Source of the DNA: Carallia brachiata
Lineage: Eukaryota > Streptophyta > Magnoliopsida > Malpighiales > Rhizophoraceae
DNA: 64,000 bases
NCBI GenBank assembly: GCA_021464245.1
Contig: JADCRB010000004.1
Span: 2,165,103-2,229,102, forward strand
Direction: 5' to 3'
Of the stretch, positions 11,112-23,599 are shown piece by piece. Each line of letters opens with the position of its first letter. Position 1 is the stretch's first letter. A model generated the notes under the pieces. It saw nothing but the letters and a program-made list of their open reading frames with translations, did not search any database and was not told where the DNA came from. The translations under genes and the position numbers were made by a program.

Positions 11112-14100
11112 ATGGCAGACGATTCTCAGTACTCTTCAGGCACAGACACTACCGGTTCCAACAAACGGAAGTACGAAGAGCAAACACTGCCACCGCCTCC
11201 TTCAACTCGCAGGCCTACAGGCTTCTCGTCGCCGGACGCCGCCCACGCGCCGCCCTCTTACAACACCGTGCCACCGCCTGTTGACGACTTCCAGCTTGCC
11301 AAGCAGAGAGCTCAAGAGATCGCTGCTCGCCTCTTGAGCGGCGCCGCTGCTACTGGTGCTGCTGGTGCCGATATTAAGCGTCCTAGAGTTGAGAACGGCG
11401 CTAGCGGCTTTGATTCTAACGGTAAAGGTTTACCTCTGATTTCAACTGATTTTGGTACTCTCTCTCGCGTTTTCTAACTATATAAACTCTTTCCTATATG
11501 ATTGTGTTGGATCTGTGTGTTTTAATGTTTGTGCTGCTCAGCTGCTACTTGTTTCTTGTCGTCTTCAACCTCCACAACTTTACTCGATGTCTGTTTGGAT
11601 GAGTTATGATCGCTTTTGATTCGTGGTTTGTGCTATACAGCTATTTGATGCTGTTTCAAGTAAATAGTTGCATAAATGACCGTTTCAAGTAAATATTTGT
11701 GTATGGTTTCATTTTTTCCGTTCGGATTTGAATCGGATTTTGAATCCCATGCGCCTTATTTGCTTGAATTTGTGGTTGGTTGTCAAAATTTGGATCCGTT
11801 ATTGTACCGTAGCATTTGTTAGTGACTTGTTTTTTCAGTTTTGAAAATAATATGTTTGCTATTCATGTAATTGTTTTGAGTTTGTGGAAGATGTGAATCT
11901 ACTGGACTTATGCTTGATGCAGAAAGCAAGCCTCTGTTTTCGAATTCAGCCCCTTCAGCAATTCCTGTTTCTTATGGCTCCTACATGGGCAGTACAAGCA
12001 AAAAGATTGATATTCCAAATGGCAGGGTTGGTGTTATCATCGGAAAAAGTGGAGAGACTATAAAATATCTTCAGCTTCAGTCAGGAGCAAAAATTCAGGT
12101 TACCCGAGATATGGATGCAGACCCGAACTCTGCAACTAGGTCGGTGGAGCTCATGGGCACTCCTGAACAAATTTCCAAGGCAGAACAGTTGATAAAGGAG
12201 GTTCTTGCAGAGGTAGTTGGCAAGATTTGTGATTAAAGTTGCTTTTATTTACCTGCTCTTCGAGGTGTATGGTCTAGTTCTTGTGAGCTTCATGAAAACA
12301 TTGAGTTAGTTTCCTATGTGTAAATTAACTCTTTTGTAGATTTCTTATGTTGTAGGTTGATGGTGGCGGCTGACATATTCTTTTAACGATTTTTTTTAAT
12401 TATTACATAAAAAATGTGCTGTCTTACTTTGATATCAGATATTTTAAGAACATTTTGTGACATAGTAAATATCACATGTTTGGGTGTAGGCCGATGCTGG
12501 GGGTTCTGGAACTGTTTCTCGAAGGTTTACCGGGCAAGGTGGTTCTGATCATTTTGTTATGAGAGTCCCCAACAACAAGGTATCTTTTCTTTTCTTTTTG
12601 TTTTTTTTTATTTTTTTTTTCTGTTTGATCTCTTTAGATTTTTCTGTGGTATATTTAGTGAGCTGCACATGATTTCAGGTTGGTCTGGTGATTGGTAAAG
12701 GAGGTGAGACTATAAAGAACATGCAAGCTAGGACTGGAGCTCGAATTCAGGTTTCTTTTCAAATTTTAGTCTCCATTCTTTATTTGTTTGCCTTTCCTTC
12801 TCATTTTGTCACTTGGAAGCAGTGTATAGTTTTTCATTTGGTGACTGTTGCATTGTAGGCCCATAATGAGTTGGTCGCATACTGTAATTCTGTTACTTAT
12901 TGGAATATTCTTGGCAGCAATTGTATATTTTTGCCTATATTGCATTTTGATCTTTTGCAGGTCATTCCTTTGCATCTACCCCCAGGCGATGCATCCACAG
13001 AGAGATCGGTACACATAGATGGGACAACTGAGCAGATTGAGGCTGCAAAACAGTTAATTAATGAAGTCACGAGCGAGGTATGTTTTGTGGTTGATGTTAA
13101 TGCAGAGATGCAGAGTGGAACTCTTAGGTTGTGTTGTGCTAAAAGCAATTGAAGTTGGTGAAATAGGGATTGTTATTTCCTTTTTTTGTCTGTTGTTCTA
13201 TGGTTGGATTTTACATTGACTTCGGGTGCTGTTATTCTCTATCTATACATTTGGGGCAGTGAAGGGCTACTTGCTGTTCAGTTGATCTTACATTGCATAG
13301 TTTATGGGCTTTCATATATGTGATGTTATATGCCATCATAGACTGGTCTATATTCTTGAGCATTATATGGATGAATGAATTCTAACCCTGAATTCTAGGA
13401 ATTTTTTTCGGTCATATCTTCCTAACCTAATGGTTATTTCATACTAGATTAGCTTCTTTTACCTTGATCTCACATTTTTTAGGTCTTTGTACTGGTTTTA
13501 TGTAATCTTTCATCAAATATTTACTGTGTACTTATTTCTATAGGAGTTATAGTTTCTTTATGGTATAAGACATTTAATGTCCCTTTCTACTTGGAAATTG
13601 AAGTTGATCCTACAATTCTACTTATGTTTGGCCAATCATCTGATTTAGGAGTTTTTTGTAATCTGTATATTTAGACCCTTATCGAAATCTTTATGTCCTG
13701 AAGTTCTATTTGGTTGTGCAAAGGCTTAGATCTATTACTTTTCTACTGTCGTCAGTCTATTTAGACTGGTTTTAAGAATCGGCAAGCTGCAGACAGATTT
13801 TGCTTGTAGACTTCCTGGAATTTACTTTTTGCCTTGGGTTCTCTGGAAGAGTGGAAGAGCTTCAAATTTTCCTTGGTCGAGATTGCTGGCCTGTGTATAG
13901 ATTTTTGCAGGTTTATAGTTTTAAATTAGGAGCTGGACTAGCATGGTAACTTACATTTCTCTGTTGATCTGGATTTTTTGTACAACAATTGGGCTGATAT
14001 ATGTATTGTAGATCTTTATTTTTGTCTGAATTGTCAACTACATCCTGGAGGTCACAAGTTGGAATCATAGAAACACACTTACCCTGTAAAAACAAGGGTA

Positions 14101-16110
14101 AGGCTGCATATATATGAATCTTTCCCATAGCTCACCATGTGGGGGCCTTGTGCAATGGTCATACTTGTCAACCACATCTTACTGTCAACACTGGAGAAGT
14201 TTGGAAGTATGAAGTGCTATATTTAGCTTGGAAGTATGAAGTGCTATATTATTGTTGAGGGTGATTATTTAAGTTGAGATTGTTATTGCCATTAAGTTGG
14301 CAAAGTTTTATTCAGTTATTGGATCTTTAGGCCATACAAATGCCCTCTTATCACGTACCAGTATTATGTGTGTTTATTGCATCCCATGTGGGGCTGGTGT
14401 TGCCCTTGAGAATTATTGTGGGTAGTGTTGTTGGACTTGTGGTAACACCAACATGTTCAATGTATATCAGATTGGATTATTTGCCATTGGATGACATTCT
14501 ACTGTCTCAAGAATGTTTTCTCTTGTTCACACGTGTAGTGCTTTGCTTATCGGTGATAAATTTTAGTAGCCTTATTTAGTGCAATTTACTATAGGAGTCT
14601 TGGTTTTGGCTTGAATATCCGGAAGAGCATTGCTTATTCAGTACATGATTCAAGTCTCATGTTAACATTGAGATGCTACCATCCAAGTCTCTTGTCATCC
14701 GTTATTGTTGCTAAGATATCAATGTCAGACTGTCAGAGTCCTGTCATAGTTTTGGCCTTGCATTCTTTAGTAGTTCCCTGTAGCTGCTCTTTTGGTTCCT
14801 CCAGTTGCTGAGTTCTTTTGAATTGCAGTTAATTTTGAGTTTGTTCAGTAGAACCTCAATGGTGCTCAGCTTTAGGTCATATTTATGTGCTTTAGTGCTG
14901 TTTTCTATTATTTACTGTTTTGCACTTTACTACTACATACACATTCCCTATCAAAATTTATTTTCCCTTTTTTTAGCTAATGTGTCCTGTATTGTTCATG
15001 GATAATGGTTTAGATATTATTTTACTGGCTAAATATAATTGTTGTAAATTGTCAATTTCTTCTTGACAAATGTCAGTTGCATGGTTATCTGAATACTCAA
15101 AGCCATTTAGTTAAATGGATTGATATGCTCAGTGTTCAAAGATATTGGTCTCCAAGAATGCCTTAAGTACTATATTGACTCTTCTGAGTTTGCTACATGT
15201 CATTTGATTTGTGGTTGGCCAAATATTATAGTGTACAGTTTACAAGTTCACATGTATAGGAATTCATTGCCCTTAAGGACTCACGGCTAGCTTTTGGCAA
15301 TGAGGTCTGTGCGCTGCACTTATGTTTTGCTTTTATGGTAAAACCTGTATAGTATGTTTTCTTTTTGTACCCATTCACTTCGAATAGGGAGAGGATGGGC
15401 TTCTGCTGGAGTAACTCAATAATTTCACCAACCATGTACGGTATGTCAGCATTCATACCCCCTTATGATACAATGTGGAATCGATTAATCCCTATACTGG
15501 ACATGTTCTCTTATTCGTGTTCTTATGTTGATTTCGAGATGTGCTGTTTTTACTTGTCTGCCTGTTTATACATTATATGTGGCCTATAGTTTGCCAATAT
15601 TTACATGCCTATTATTTAGAAGAGTTCGTTTTTGTTATTTGGGGCAACACTTTTGTGCAGAACCGTGCCAGGAATCCGTCAATGGCTGGAGGCTATCCTC
15701 AGCAAGGATATCAAACACGACCTCCTACCAGCTGGGGTCCACCTGGAGCTCCTCCGATGCAGCAAACTGGTTATAGCTACATGCAGCCTGGAGCACACCC
15801 TGGGCAATCAGCACATTATAACATGTCTCAGCCACCTTATGGAGGCTATCCTCCCAAGCAGCATCAGGTGGATATCCCTCCAACTGGGACCAGTCCTCTG
15901 GGTCTCAGCAAACAACTGGTTATGACTACTACAATCAGCCACATTCTTCGCACCAACAACCAGCCCCCGGGGGTCCTGCAGCTCCAGCTGATAACAGTGG
16001 TTATAATTATAGTCAGCCACCAGCTTCTAGCTACAATCAAGGACAAGGCTATCCTCAAGATATGTATGGCGGATATCCTCAATCAGGTTACGTTCAGCCA
16101 CCCCCTATGA
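11112..16110 (+). CDS. Two-KH-domain RNA-binding protein (FUBP-like), copy 1, truncated by frameshift
   Basis: Predicted to bind single-stranded RNA or DNA, as in the plant far-upstream-element-binding-like KH family; the target is unknown. Coding exons are 11112-11421, 11923-12212, 12490-12579, 12679-12750, 12961-13077 and 15661 onward, all GT-AG and in phase. KH1 (about residues 131-198) has the loop GKSG at 144-147. KH2 (about 220-291) has GKGG at 236-239. The N-terminus carries a basic KRKYEE stretch and a DDFQLAKQRAQEIAARLL helix. Exon 6 starts in the native frame, but one C of a CCCC run is missing near 15853-15856. From residue 359 the frame is wrong, and a TGA stops it at 16108-16110 (442 residues). 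A second one-base loss lies near 16100-16106 and does not rescue it. The protein keeps both KH domains but loses most of the tail. It may be a decaying copy, a truncated but working protein, or an assembly error. Confidence 0.82.
13078..15660 (+). other. Intron 5 of KH gene copy 1, with SINE
   Basis: A 2.58-kb GT-AG intron that separates the KH-domain exons from the low-complexity tail exon. It aligns with the intron of copy 2 (25516-28141), and the distal part also aligns with the decayed third copy at about 17.4-18.77 kb. It contains a short direct duplication (ggaagtatgaagtgctatat, near 14202 and 14230) where copy 2 has one, and it lacks about 75 bp present in copy 2 at about 26785-26865. 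Confidence 0.8.
14023..14163 (+). mobile_element. Au-type SINE remnant in KH intron 5, copy 1
   Basis: The segment shows the layout of the plant Au SINE family. There is a tRNA-like B-box region ending ggaggtcacaagttggaatc, then a gggtaaggctgcata core, then a cccatagctcaccatgtggg stretch. The 5' A-box part is eroded. The same insertion is at the matching place in copy 2, so it predates the block duplication. Family assignment is from memory of the Au consensus layout. Confidence 0.65.
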
Positions 16111-16789
16111 TCAACAGCAAGGTTATGCTTCTGCTCCCGGCTACAGTAGCATGACTAACCCAACCCAAGAAGGGCATTCATCCTCTTACGGAGCCCAAGG
16201 AGACTCAACCCAAGGACCAGCTCAACCCTCTTCAATGGGTCAACATGGTTACAGTGCAGGCCAACAGCCTAGTCCAAACCCAGCAGCTAGTTATCCACCT
16301 CAGGTGGCTGCTCAGCCAGGTTATGCTTTGCCTCCAACTTCCCAAGCTGGATATGGGACTCAACTGCCATCACAACCTGGATATGGGTCCAGCTACGGGC
16401 CACCTCAGGCTCAGAAAACTCCAGCCAATCTGCCTCCTTATGGTCAGGCCCAACAGTCACCTAGTACCCCTGGCAGTTATGGCCAGCCAGCTCCTGTCCA
16501 ACCAGGATATCCTCATTCTCAACCACCACCTTCTGGTTATGGTCAACCAGATTCAGGCCCTCAGCGTGCCCCTCCACCAAGTTATGGCACAACAGCATCA
16601 CAGCCAGCGTATGGTCCTCCACCTTATGGTGCACCACCGGTTAATCAACCGGGTTATGGACAGGGGCAGCCTGCACCCTATCCTGCTGATGGCAATGCAG
16701 CTAACGGTAGTCGGGGGACTTATGATACACCTTCTGCATCACAGTCTTCTCAACAAAGTGGAGTTGCTAAGACATCTCCACAAGGTTGA
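16111..16789 (+). pseudogene. Out-of-frame remainder of KH copy 1 low-complexity tail
   Basis: This is the homologue of the C-terminal 200-odd residues of the unit-2 protein. It stays open for 212 codons from 16151, ending TSPQG and TGA at the same place as copy 2. It is two bases out of register with the upstream reading because of the two one-base losses. It also carries a 30-bp in-frame deletion: copy 2 has a PPPSYGSGYSH-like stretch where copy 1 reads straight from YGQGQ to PAPYPADG. The long open frame suggests that the frameshifts are recent or are sequence errors. Confidence 0.75.
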
Positions 16790-17390
16790 TTTTATGGAGT
16801 TATTTGTTGGGATTGTAGTGTTTTGGTGATTTGATGAGTGATGATCTCGTGTGTTCATTCCAATGGGCTTAGCCAGGTTTAGTAGACGTGGCCGACTTTT
16901 TCTTTTATATGATACCTTGGATGGTTATAATATTTGTGTTTTGTTGTACCTTGTTCCATTTTACTGTTATTCTCTCTCTACTCTATTGTGACTGATTTGC
17001 CGCTGCTAACAGCAGTTGAGTAGACTGGGTGGCTCTGTTTGTTGCTTAGTAACGATTTTCTACATAAATGAACAGTGAAGTTTTGGTGGAGAGTAAGGAA
17101 TGGATCCTTCATCTTCATGTCATGCTTTCCATGCCTGGGTCCTGCGAGAGGTTTTTGCAGGAATTATTTTGGGTGGAAGGTTGACTGATTGTTGGTGAAT
17201 GCTACTTAAGCATAGAACAAGCTCTATGTTTTTATTTGATATAATGATCGAGTTAACTCTTGGTCTATTGAGTTGAATAATGTAACCATCGAGTTGCCTA
17301 TAAACACGCAATGGGTCCATCTGAACATTGCATTGGCATGGATCTGAACACCACATTCTGATATCTGAGAAATGATTTTGCAGAGAGAAA
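16790..17390 (+). other. 3' flank of KH copy 1 and end of duplication unit 1
   Basis: The sequence matches 29303-29822 downstream of copy 2 and probably includes the 3' UTR. Similarity ends near 17325 (unit 1) and 29822 (unit 2), just after a shared cctataaacacgcaatgg. That marks the right edge of the duplicated block. Confidence 0.6.
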
Positions 17391-17399
17391 CTGCAACTT

Positions 17400-18990
17400 T
17401 AACTGTGACAGGGGTACAATGTATATTAAATTGGAATACTTGCCTTTGGATAATATTCTATAACTGAGTTCTATTTAAAGAATGTTTGCTCTCCTATAGA
17501 TGTTTATTGCTGTGCTTCATGGTGATAAATTATTAGTACCCTTATTTAGTGTAATTTACTTTGGCAGTCTTGATTTTGACACAAACTTCAAAAAGTTAAA
17601 ATTTAGATGCTACTTTTGAATTTTGGTTACGCCTCTTGGAGGTTATTATTGTTTCTAATATATCAATGTTAGACTGTTGGACCCCTGTTATAGTTTTGGC
17701 TTACATTCTTTTAGGGTCTCTGTGTAGCTGTCTTTTGGTTCCGTGCTCCCCCGAGTTCCCTCTATCCAAGTTAGTTCCGAGTTTGGTCAGCAGAACCTGA
17801 CAATAGTGCACAGCTCTAAGTCACATTTGTGTGCATTAGTTCTTTTTGCCATTGTGATTGTACTTTGCTACCATGGACAGATTCCCTCAATCAAAATTTA
17901 TTTTCCTTTTTTTTAGTTGATGTGTCCCTTATTGTTCATGGATGATGATTTCTAATATATACTATTTACTGACTCAATATAATTGATGTTGTAAATTGTC
18001 GAGCTCTCCTTACAAATTTTAGTTAAGCTGGAGGGTCATTTAGTTAAATGAATGTGATATGCTCAGTGTTCAAATTTGTTTTCCTTTTTTTTAGTTGATG
18101 TGTCCCTTATTGTTCATGGATGGTGATTTCTATTATATACTATTTACTGACTCAATATAATTGATGTTGTAAATTGTCGAGCTCTCCTTTACAAATTTTA
18201 GATAAGCTGGAAGGTCATTTAGTTAAATGAATGAGATATGCTCAGTGTTCAAAGATATTGTGATCTCCAAGAAGCCTTCAGTACTCCTTTGATGCTTCTG
18301 AGTTTCCTACCAATCACTTAATTGGTGGTTGGCCAAATATTTTGGCGTATAGTTGAAAAGTTCACGTGAATAGAAATTCATTGCCCTAAGGACTCATGGC
18401 TAGCTTATGGCAATGAGGTCCGTGTTCTGCACTTCTTGTTTGTTTTTATGGTAAAGCCGGTATAGCATGTTTTCTTTTTGTACCCATTCACTTCGAGTAG
18501 GGAGTGGATGGGCTTCTATCGGAGTAACTCAATATTTCACTAATTAAGTACAGATGTCAGCATTCATCCCCCTTATGATACATTGTGGAATCGATTAATC
18601 CCTATGCTAGACATATTTTCTTATTCATGTTCTTTACGCTGATTTCTAGATGTGTTGTTTTTATATGTTTGCTTGTTTATACATATATTTGCAGCCTATA
18701 GTTTGCCCATATGTACATGCCTGATATTTAGATGAGTTTGCATTGGTTATTTGGAGCAATGCTTTTGTGCAAAATCGTGCTAGGAATCCTTCAATGGCTG
18801 GAGGCTATCCTTAGAAAGGATATCAAACACGACCTCCTACGAGCTGGGGTCCATCTGGAGCCCCTCCGATGCCGCAACCTGGTTACAGCCTGGAGCATAC
18901 CCTAGGTAATTAGCACAGTATGATATGTCTTAGCGACCATATGGAGGCTATCCTCCTCGTGCAACATCGGGTGGACATCCTTCCAGCCGG
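17400..18990 (+). pseudogene. Decayed third partial copy of KH gene (intron 5 end plus start of exon 6)
   Basis: From about 17410 the DNA resembles the distal part of KH intron 5 (compare 14440 onward and 26960 onward). From about 18772 it resembles the first part of exon 6: the words for NRARNPSMAGGYP are recognisable, but in-frame stops follow (ccttag at about 18810; further tag codons near 18910-18935). Homology breaks off near 18990 in mid-exon, and the next bases (ggaacatgttacttccctg) resemble 3919-3938 upstream of unit 1. There is also an internal tandem duplication of about 150 bp: 17900-18030 and 18075-18210 share ttttagttgatgtgtccctt. This is a relic of an earlier duplication and not a gene. 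Confidence 0.75.
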
Positions 18991-19745
18991 AACATGTTAC
19001 TTCCCTGTACCAAATGTGCATACTAATATTACTTATTTTTTGTAAGTTCTACATATATAATGCACCACGTAAAAGCAATTAATCTATTTGTTTTTACAAA
19101 ATTAATCGAAGGGTTAAAAAAAGTCTCTCATTCTTAGTTATTTTTTAAAAGGAAAATTCTTCTTCAATTAGATGTTTATGGATTCCTTTATACATGATAA
19201 CAAGATATAAAAATTAATCACTTTTTTCTGTTATTTTTTTATAGTTATAATGTGATTAATATTACAAATAAAAATTCTAAAAAAGGAATATTTAATATTT
19301 TCACACCATTCAGTTTCTTTCATTGTATAAAATAATAATTTCTTGGTATAATACATTAATATCTAAATTCATTTTAACATTATGAATATTACTGAATTAT
19401 TAGAGTCATATATGAATACTTAATTTCTTCTGTAATGTTAAACATTTTCTAGAATATCAGCAAAACTATAGTTTTTTATTCAAAATTTGTAATAGCATTG
19501 AGCAATTATATAGGTCGCATATCTATCATATCTTTTACTGTATTAAATTACAACGTAGGTAAATTCTATTGTGATTTTTTTTATTTTATTATTATTATTA
19601 TTATTGATTTTTGACAGCGACTTAATTTTCCTTTCCAATTCGTGGCACGCTGCTCTTACCTGTGCCACGCCTCGTTGGCAAAATTGCTCAACATAAAATA
19701 AAAGCAGAGAGGTAGCCTGAAAATTTGCTCCGGCAGCTGAAACCG
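18991..19745 (+). promoter_or_regulatory. Upstream region of NDUFS7 copy 2
   Basis: The first 60 bp resemble about 3919-4010. From 19055 the sequence follows 6745-7432 upstream of copy 1. The proximal 110 bp are the most conserved and likely hold the 5' UTR. An ATT/TTA microsatellite lies at about 19588-19605. No TATA box is assigned. Confidence 0.4.
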
Positions 19746-21929
19746 ATGGCTATGATCACCAGGAACACTGCCTCACGCCTCCCTCTCCTCCTCTCCCAAC
19801 ACCGGGGGAGCTCCGCCGTCGTCTCTCTCCACACCACCGTCCCCTCCCTCTCACCGGACCCAGCCGCACCTACTCCCTATGAGCGGGCACCGCCCCCTTC
19901 CACCTCGTCTCCTACCGGTCTCTCGAAGGCGGCGGAGTTCGTGATTTCCAAGGTCGACGATCTCATGAACTGGGCCCGCCGCGGCTCCATGTGGCCCATG
20001 ACCTTCGGCCTCGCTTGCTGCGCTGTCGAGATGATGCACACCGGCGCTGCTCGCTACGATCTGGACCGGTTTGGTATCATTTTCAGGCCAAGTCCCCGCC
20101 AGTCCGATTGCATGATTGTCGCTGGTACCCTCACCAACAAGATGGCCCCTGCTCTTCGCAGGTAAGTCTCGTCTTGACTACTCGGTCGATGACAATGTGG
20201 AATCTGATGTCTTAGGGTTTTTATTGTAATTAATTTTATCCTCAATTTCAAGTTTTACATAATTAATTTGTTGTGGATTGGTTTGTAAAATAATTTCATG
20301 TGCCTAGAACTAAATGGCGACAAAAAATTCACGTAGCAGACCTCAATTTAATTGAATTTTGGATTAAGGCTTTGCCGTAGGGATGAACGGGCAAACGGGG
20401 GTTTGGTTTCAAAATTGCCCCGTAGTGTTCCATGGGAACATTTGCCTGAGTAGTGAGCAGTGATATTACCCTGGTTGTCTAAAGAGTATGGTGAGATACG
20501 AGCAATAATTTGACTATTACACGGCCGCTTGACACCGAACTCCACGGACACAAACATGTTTAATAGATTAGTGGCTGATGCTGAAATGCTATGAAGGTGC
20601 AAATAATGCAGTGATTTGGATATGGTGCGGCCTTTTCTTACTTTGTGGAAATGGCTAAATTTTATTGATACTTTTTGCTGTACTAGTATATGTCATGTGA
20701 TGAATTGGCATTCTTTACAAAGTCCAACCCTCCTTGCGGTCAATGGGAGCATGAGATTGTAAGAGTTGTTCACACCTTGTATAGGTGAATGAACTTTTCT
20801 GTTCGAGGGGTGAGAACAGCCTTCTTGCTGATGGATGAGTGCTTGTTTGACTTGAATAATTTCGAAAAAAATTGTGTTATCGTAAAAGTTCTGTGTGGTG
20901 CTCTGTTTAAAGTTGATTGTGCTCTAACTTTGCTTGAGCCAGACTTTGATTTAAGGAATCCTCTCCTTGGTTTCCTACTGATCAAGCTTCTTCTAAGCTT
21001 AGTCTTAAGTCTGAACTTTTGATAGGCCCAATTAGTATAACCATTTTGAGTCGTAGTTCAGCCTAATAGTGGCAATAAGGTTGTAGGTACATAAGCTAGT
21101 AAGGCAAGGCCTGGATGGTTTGTGCAGGCATGTAGCACGAACCTGTAATTTTACCCACTTCTTTAGCTTATGTATCATAATCGATAGACAAGGCCATCTA
21201 AACAAGATTTCGCCATGATTGGACTTAGGGAGGCTTGGGCCTAATTTAAGTTCAAAGTAATTGGCATGTGCAATCCAAAATTATGTTTGAGAGGCAAAAA
21301 TGATAATCTGCCAAGTTTTTAAGGATGACATGGGACGTCTAAGGGTAGAGGAAGTTGGTAAATCATATTGGCATATGATAAAACATCTACCCTTTAGTTT
21401 GCTGTTTCAAAATTTGGTTTTACACCTACATGTGTGTTGTGCACACAAATTTATGCTATAATATTTCTGTGTGCTTTGGTTCGAATACAATATTTTAGAA
21501 TTATATTGTCTATACTTTGGTATATGGCATAATGTAAATGTTCAATTGTGTTTCAAGATGATAGGACACTTTTATTGTGCATATGCTTGCGTCTACACTC
21601 TACACAATGTAGAAAACGCTTGTATGCATAAGTCTGTATCTTTGTTGCAAAAGGATGCAAGTTCTGATTACCCTTCTGTGATCCTTGTTAACAGGGTTTA
21701 TGATCAAATGCCTGAGCCTAGGTGGGTCATCTCCATGGGCAGCTGTGCAAATGGTGGTGGATACTATCATTACTCGTACTCTGTTGTTCGTGGTTGTGAC
21801 AGGATTGTTCCTGTTGACATTTATGTTCCGGGTTGCCCTCCCACTGCTGAGGCATTGCTCTATGGGTTACTCCAGCTACAGAAAAAGATCAACAGGCGCA
21901 AGGATTTCCTCCATTGGTGGACCAAATAA
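19746..21929 (+). CDS. NDUFS7: NADH dehydrogenase [ubiquinone] iron-sulfur protein 7 (PSST, 20 kDa), mitochondrial, copy 2
   Basis: Second intact copy of the complex I N2-cluster subunit. Coding exons are 19746-20161 and 21695-21929 (216 residues) with the same splice sites and phase as copy 1. The cluster ligands Cys91, Cys92, Cys156 and Cys186 are all present. Differences from copy 1 lie in the presequence and linker (for example ITRN versus IARN, GSSAVVS versus GGAAAVS, Ala for Val and for Thr at a few places), while the catalytic part encoded by exon 2 is identical by eye. That pattern fits selection on both copies or a recent duplication with conversion. The intron is 1533 bp and aligns with that of copy 1. 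The product acts in the mitochondrial inner membrane. Confidence 0.97.
20162..21694 (+). other. Intron 1 of NDUFS7 copy 2
   Basis: GT-AG intron of 1533 bp, collinear with 7849-9404 of copy 1. Sequence is well conserved near both ends and carries small indels in the middle. No nested gene, SINE or inverted repeat was noticed. Confidence 0.85.
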
Positions 21930-23599
21930 ATACGTTTTATGTGCTGCATGCTGTCCTATGTGCACTTTTGTAATCCAATAAGTAAAACTGTGGTATCATT
22001 TTACTGTTTAAGTGCCATGTGAAAGGAGAGACTGGTCCTGTTTTGAGTTATTGGTTCTTCTTCCGTAGGACTTTGGAAAACGATGGAATGCTGGAATAAA
22101 TGACAGTGTATCACATATCTTGTAATTGTTAGAAAGCTATCTACTTTTTGTCTTCATTCCAATTGTTGAAGTATGTTAATTCATAATTGGAGTTGGTGGC
22201 CTACCCAAGTCTCCCCTCGGAACGCAGACCTCTTAAAAACCTCTTAAAAACACTGCCAAAAGCAGCCTCTCTCCGCCATTGTAGCTATAACCAGAAGGAA
22301 AAAAAAAAAAAAATGCTGGGTCGATGTGCAGCGATGAAGCTTTGCTATCCTTCTCCAAGGTGCAGTTTTTAACCCTTGCCCAAATATGCGACATCTTTGG
22401 ATACACGAGAACGCCTGCTGCTGATAATGAATTGTCATGTGATAATGGCCCTTGCAAGCTAATTAAAGGTTGCACAGGTTGCTGCATGACTGTTCTTATG
22501 ACTTTTTCTGAGGCAAACATTTTCAATGAAAATGTATTAAATTGCTATTTCTATGAGTTTATAGTGAAAAATATTATTTCTGTAATTTGTTTCTCGTTAA
22601 AAAATTTGTGTTTAGTACTCGGGCAGACAAAAGCAAATGAATGGCTAAAAACTACACATTAATCTAAGAATACATTATTATACATATATAAGATAAAAAT
22701 TAAATTTTGTCTATATTTGTTATTAATGTCGGTTTGAGTGCTATCCTTAACCCTCAAAGTTTTTTAGTTTAATTCGGTTCTCACAAAATTTTTTAAAATT
22801 ATTAAAATTATAGTACTAAATGATTTTCTAATTTTAGTTAATTAGCTATAATTGAAATTTTACTGTGAAGCATTTACAACGTCATTTTATGTGTGTAAAT
22901 GTGTCTAGAGCTAGGAGTAATGATATAATAAAATGACTGAATGTATGAATAAAATTAAGTCTTCCTAATAATTTCTCAATTAATCACCAAAAAAAGAATA
23001 ATTTCTCAACTAAAAATTAGCTGTAAAAAGAAATTACTGCCGGGAGAACCGCCATGGTGGAGATAATTGCCTAACAAGTATAAACTGTTAGGCCCTTCTT
23101 CTCGTCCGCCGGGTGAAAAGAAAAAAAAACAGTATAATGAACATTCATCCATGTAAATAAAAGGCTTGATTACGAAGACTTAACAAGACAAATAATTTAT
23201 CTAAGATTAAGTTTTAGTCTCAATTAATATTTTAAATATAAAAAATAATTATTTTTCGATAAAATTAAAATTAATAATAAAAAATAAAAAATTATTATTT
23301 TTTATTATCAATATAATCAATTTTATTATAAAAATTATTTATTTTATTTTATTCTAAATACTAATAAAAACAACAAAAATACGTAAACAAATATTTTCTC
23401 CGGCCCTGTATATTTTTCTTTTCTGAATTTAATAGAATTTTTTATGAGATACCGGTTTACTTCGCTGCACCAGCGTTTTGACACCAAGATTGTCCGGATA
23501 AATAAATTCCTCCCAATCCCCGGCATACACCATCTGAACGCGCTCTTTTTATCTGCTCGTCTAGGGTTTCCTCCCCCCTCTTTCTCTTTCTCTCCGGCA
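21930..23599. other. Intergenic DNA between NDUFS7 and KH gene, unit 2
   Basis: The first part matches unit 1. About 22066-22455 is unique to unit 2 and contains a tandem cctcttaaaaa pair (22228-22249) and a run of 15 A at about 22299. Then homology to unit 1 resumes at ctaattaaaggttgcac (compare ctaattggaagttgcac near 9779). The rest is AT-rich and leads into the KH 5' region, where ctagggttt occurs near 23560. Confidence 0.5.

Noticed and set aside
16245..16829. Long frames overlapping the KH tail exons in other phases (also 28671-29330)
   Set aside because: They are shadows of the repetitive CAA/CCT-rich tail exon and lack any family resemblance.
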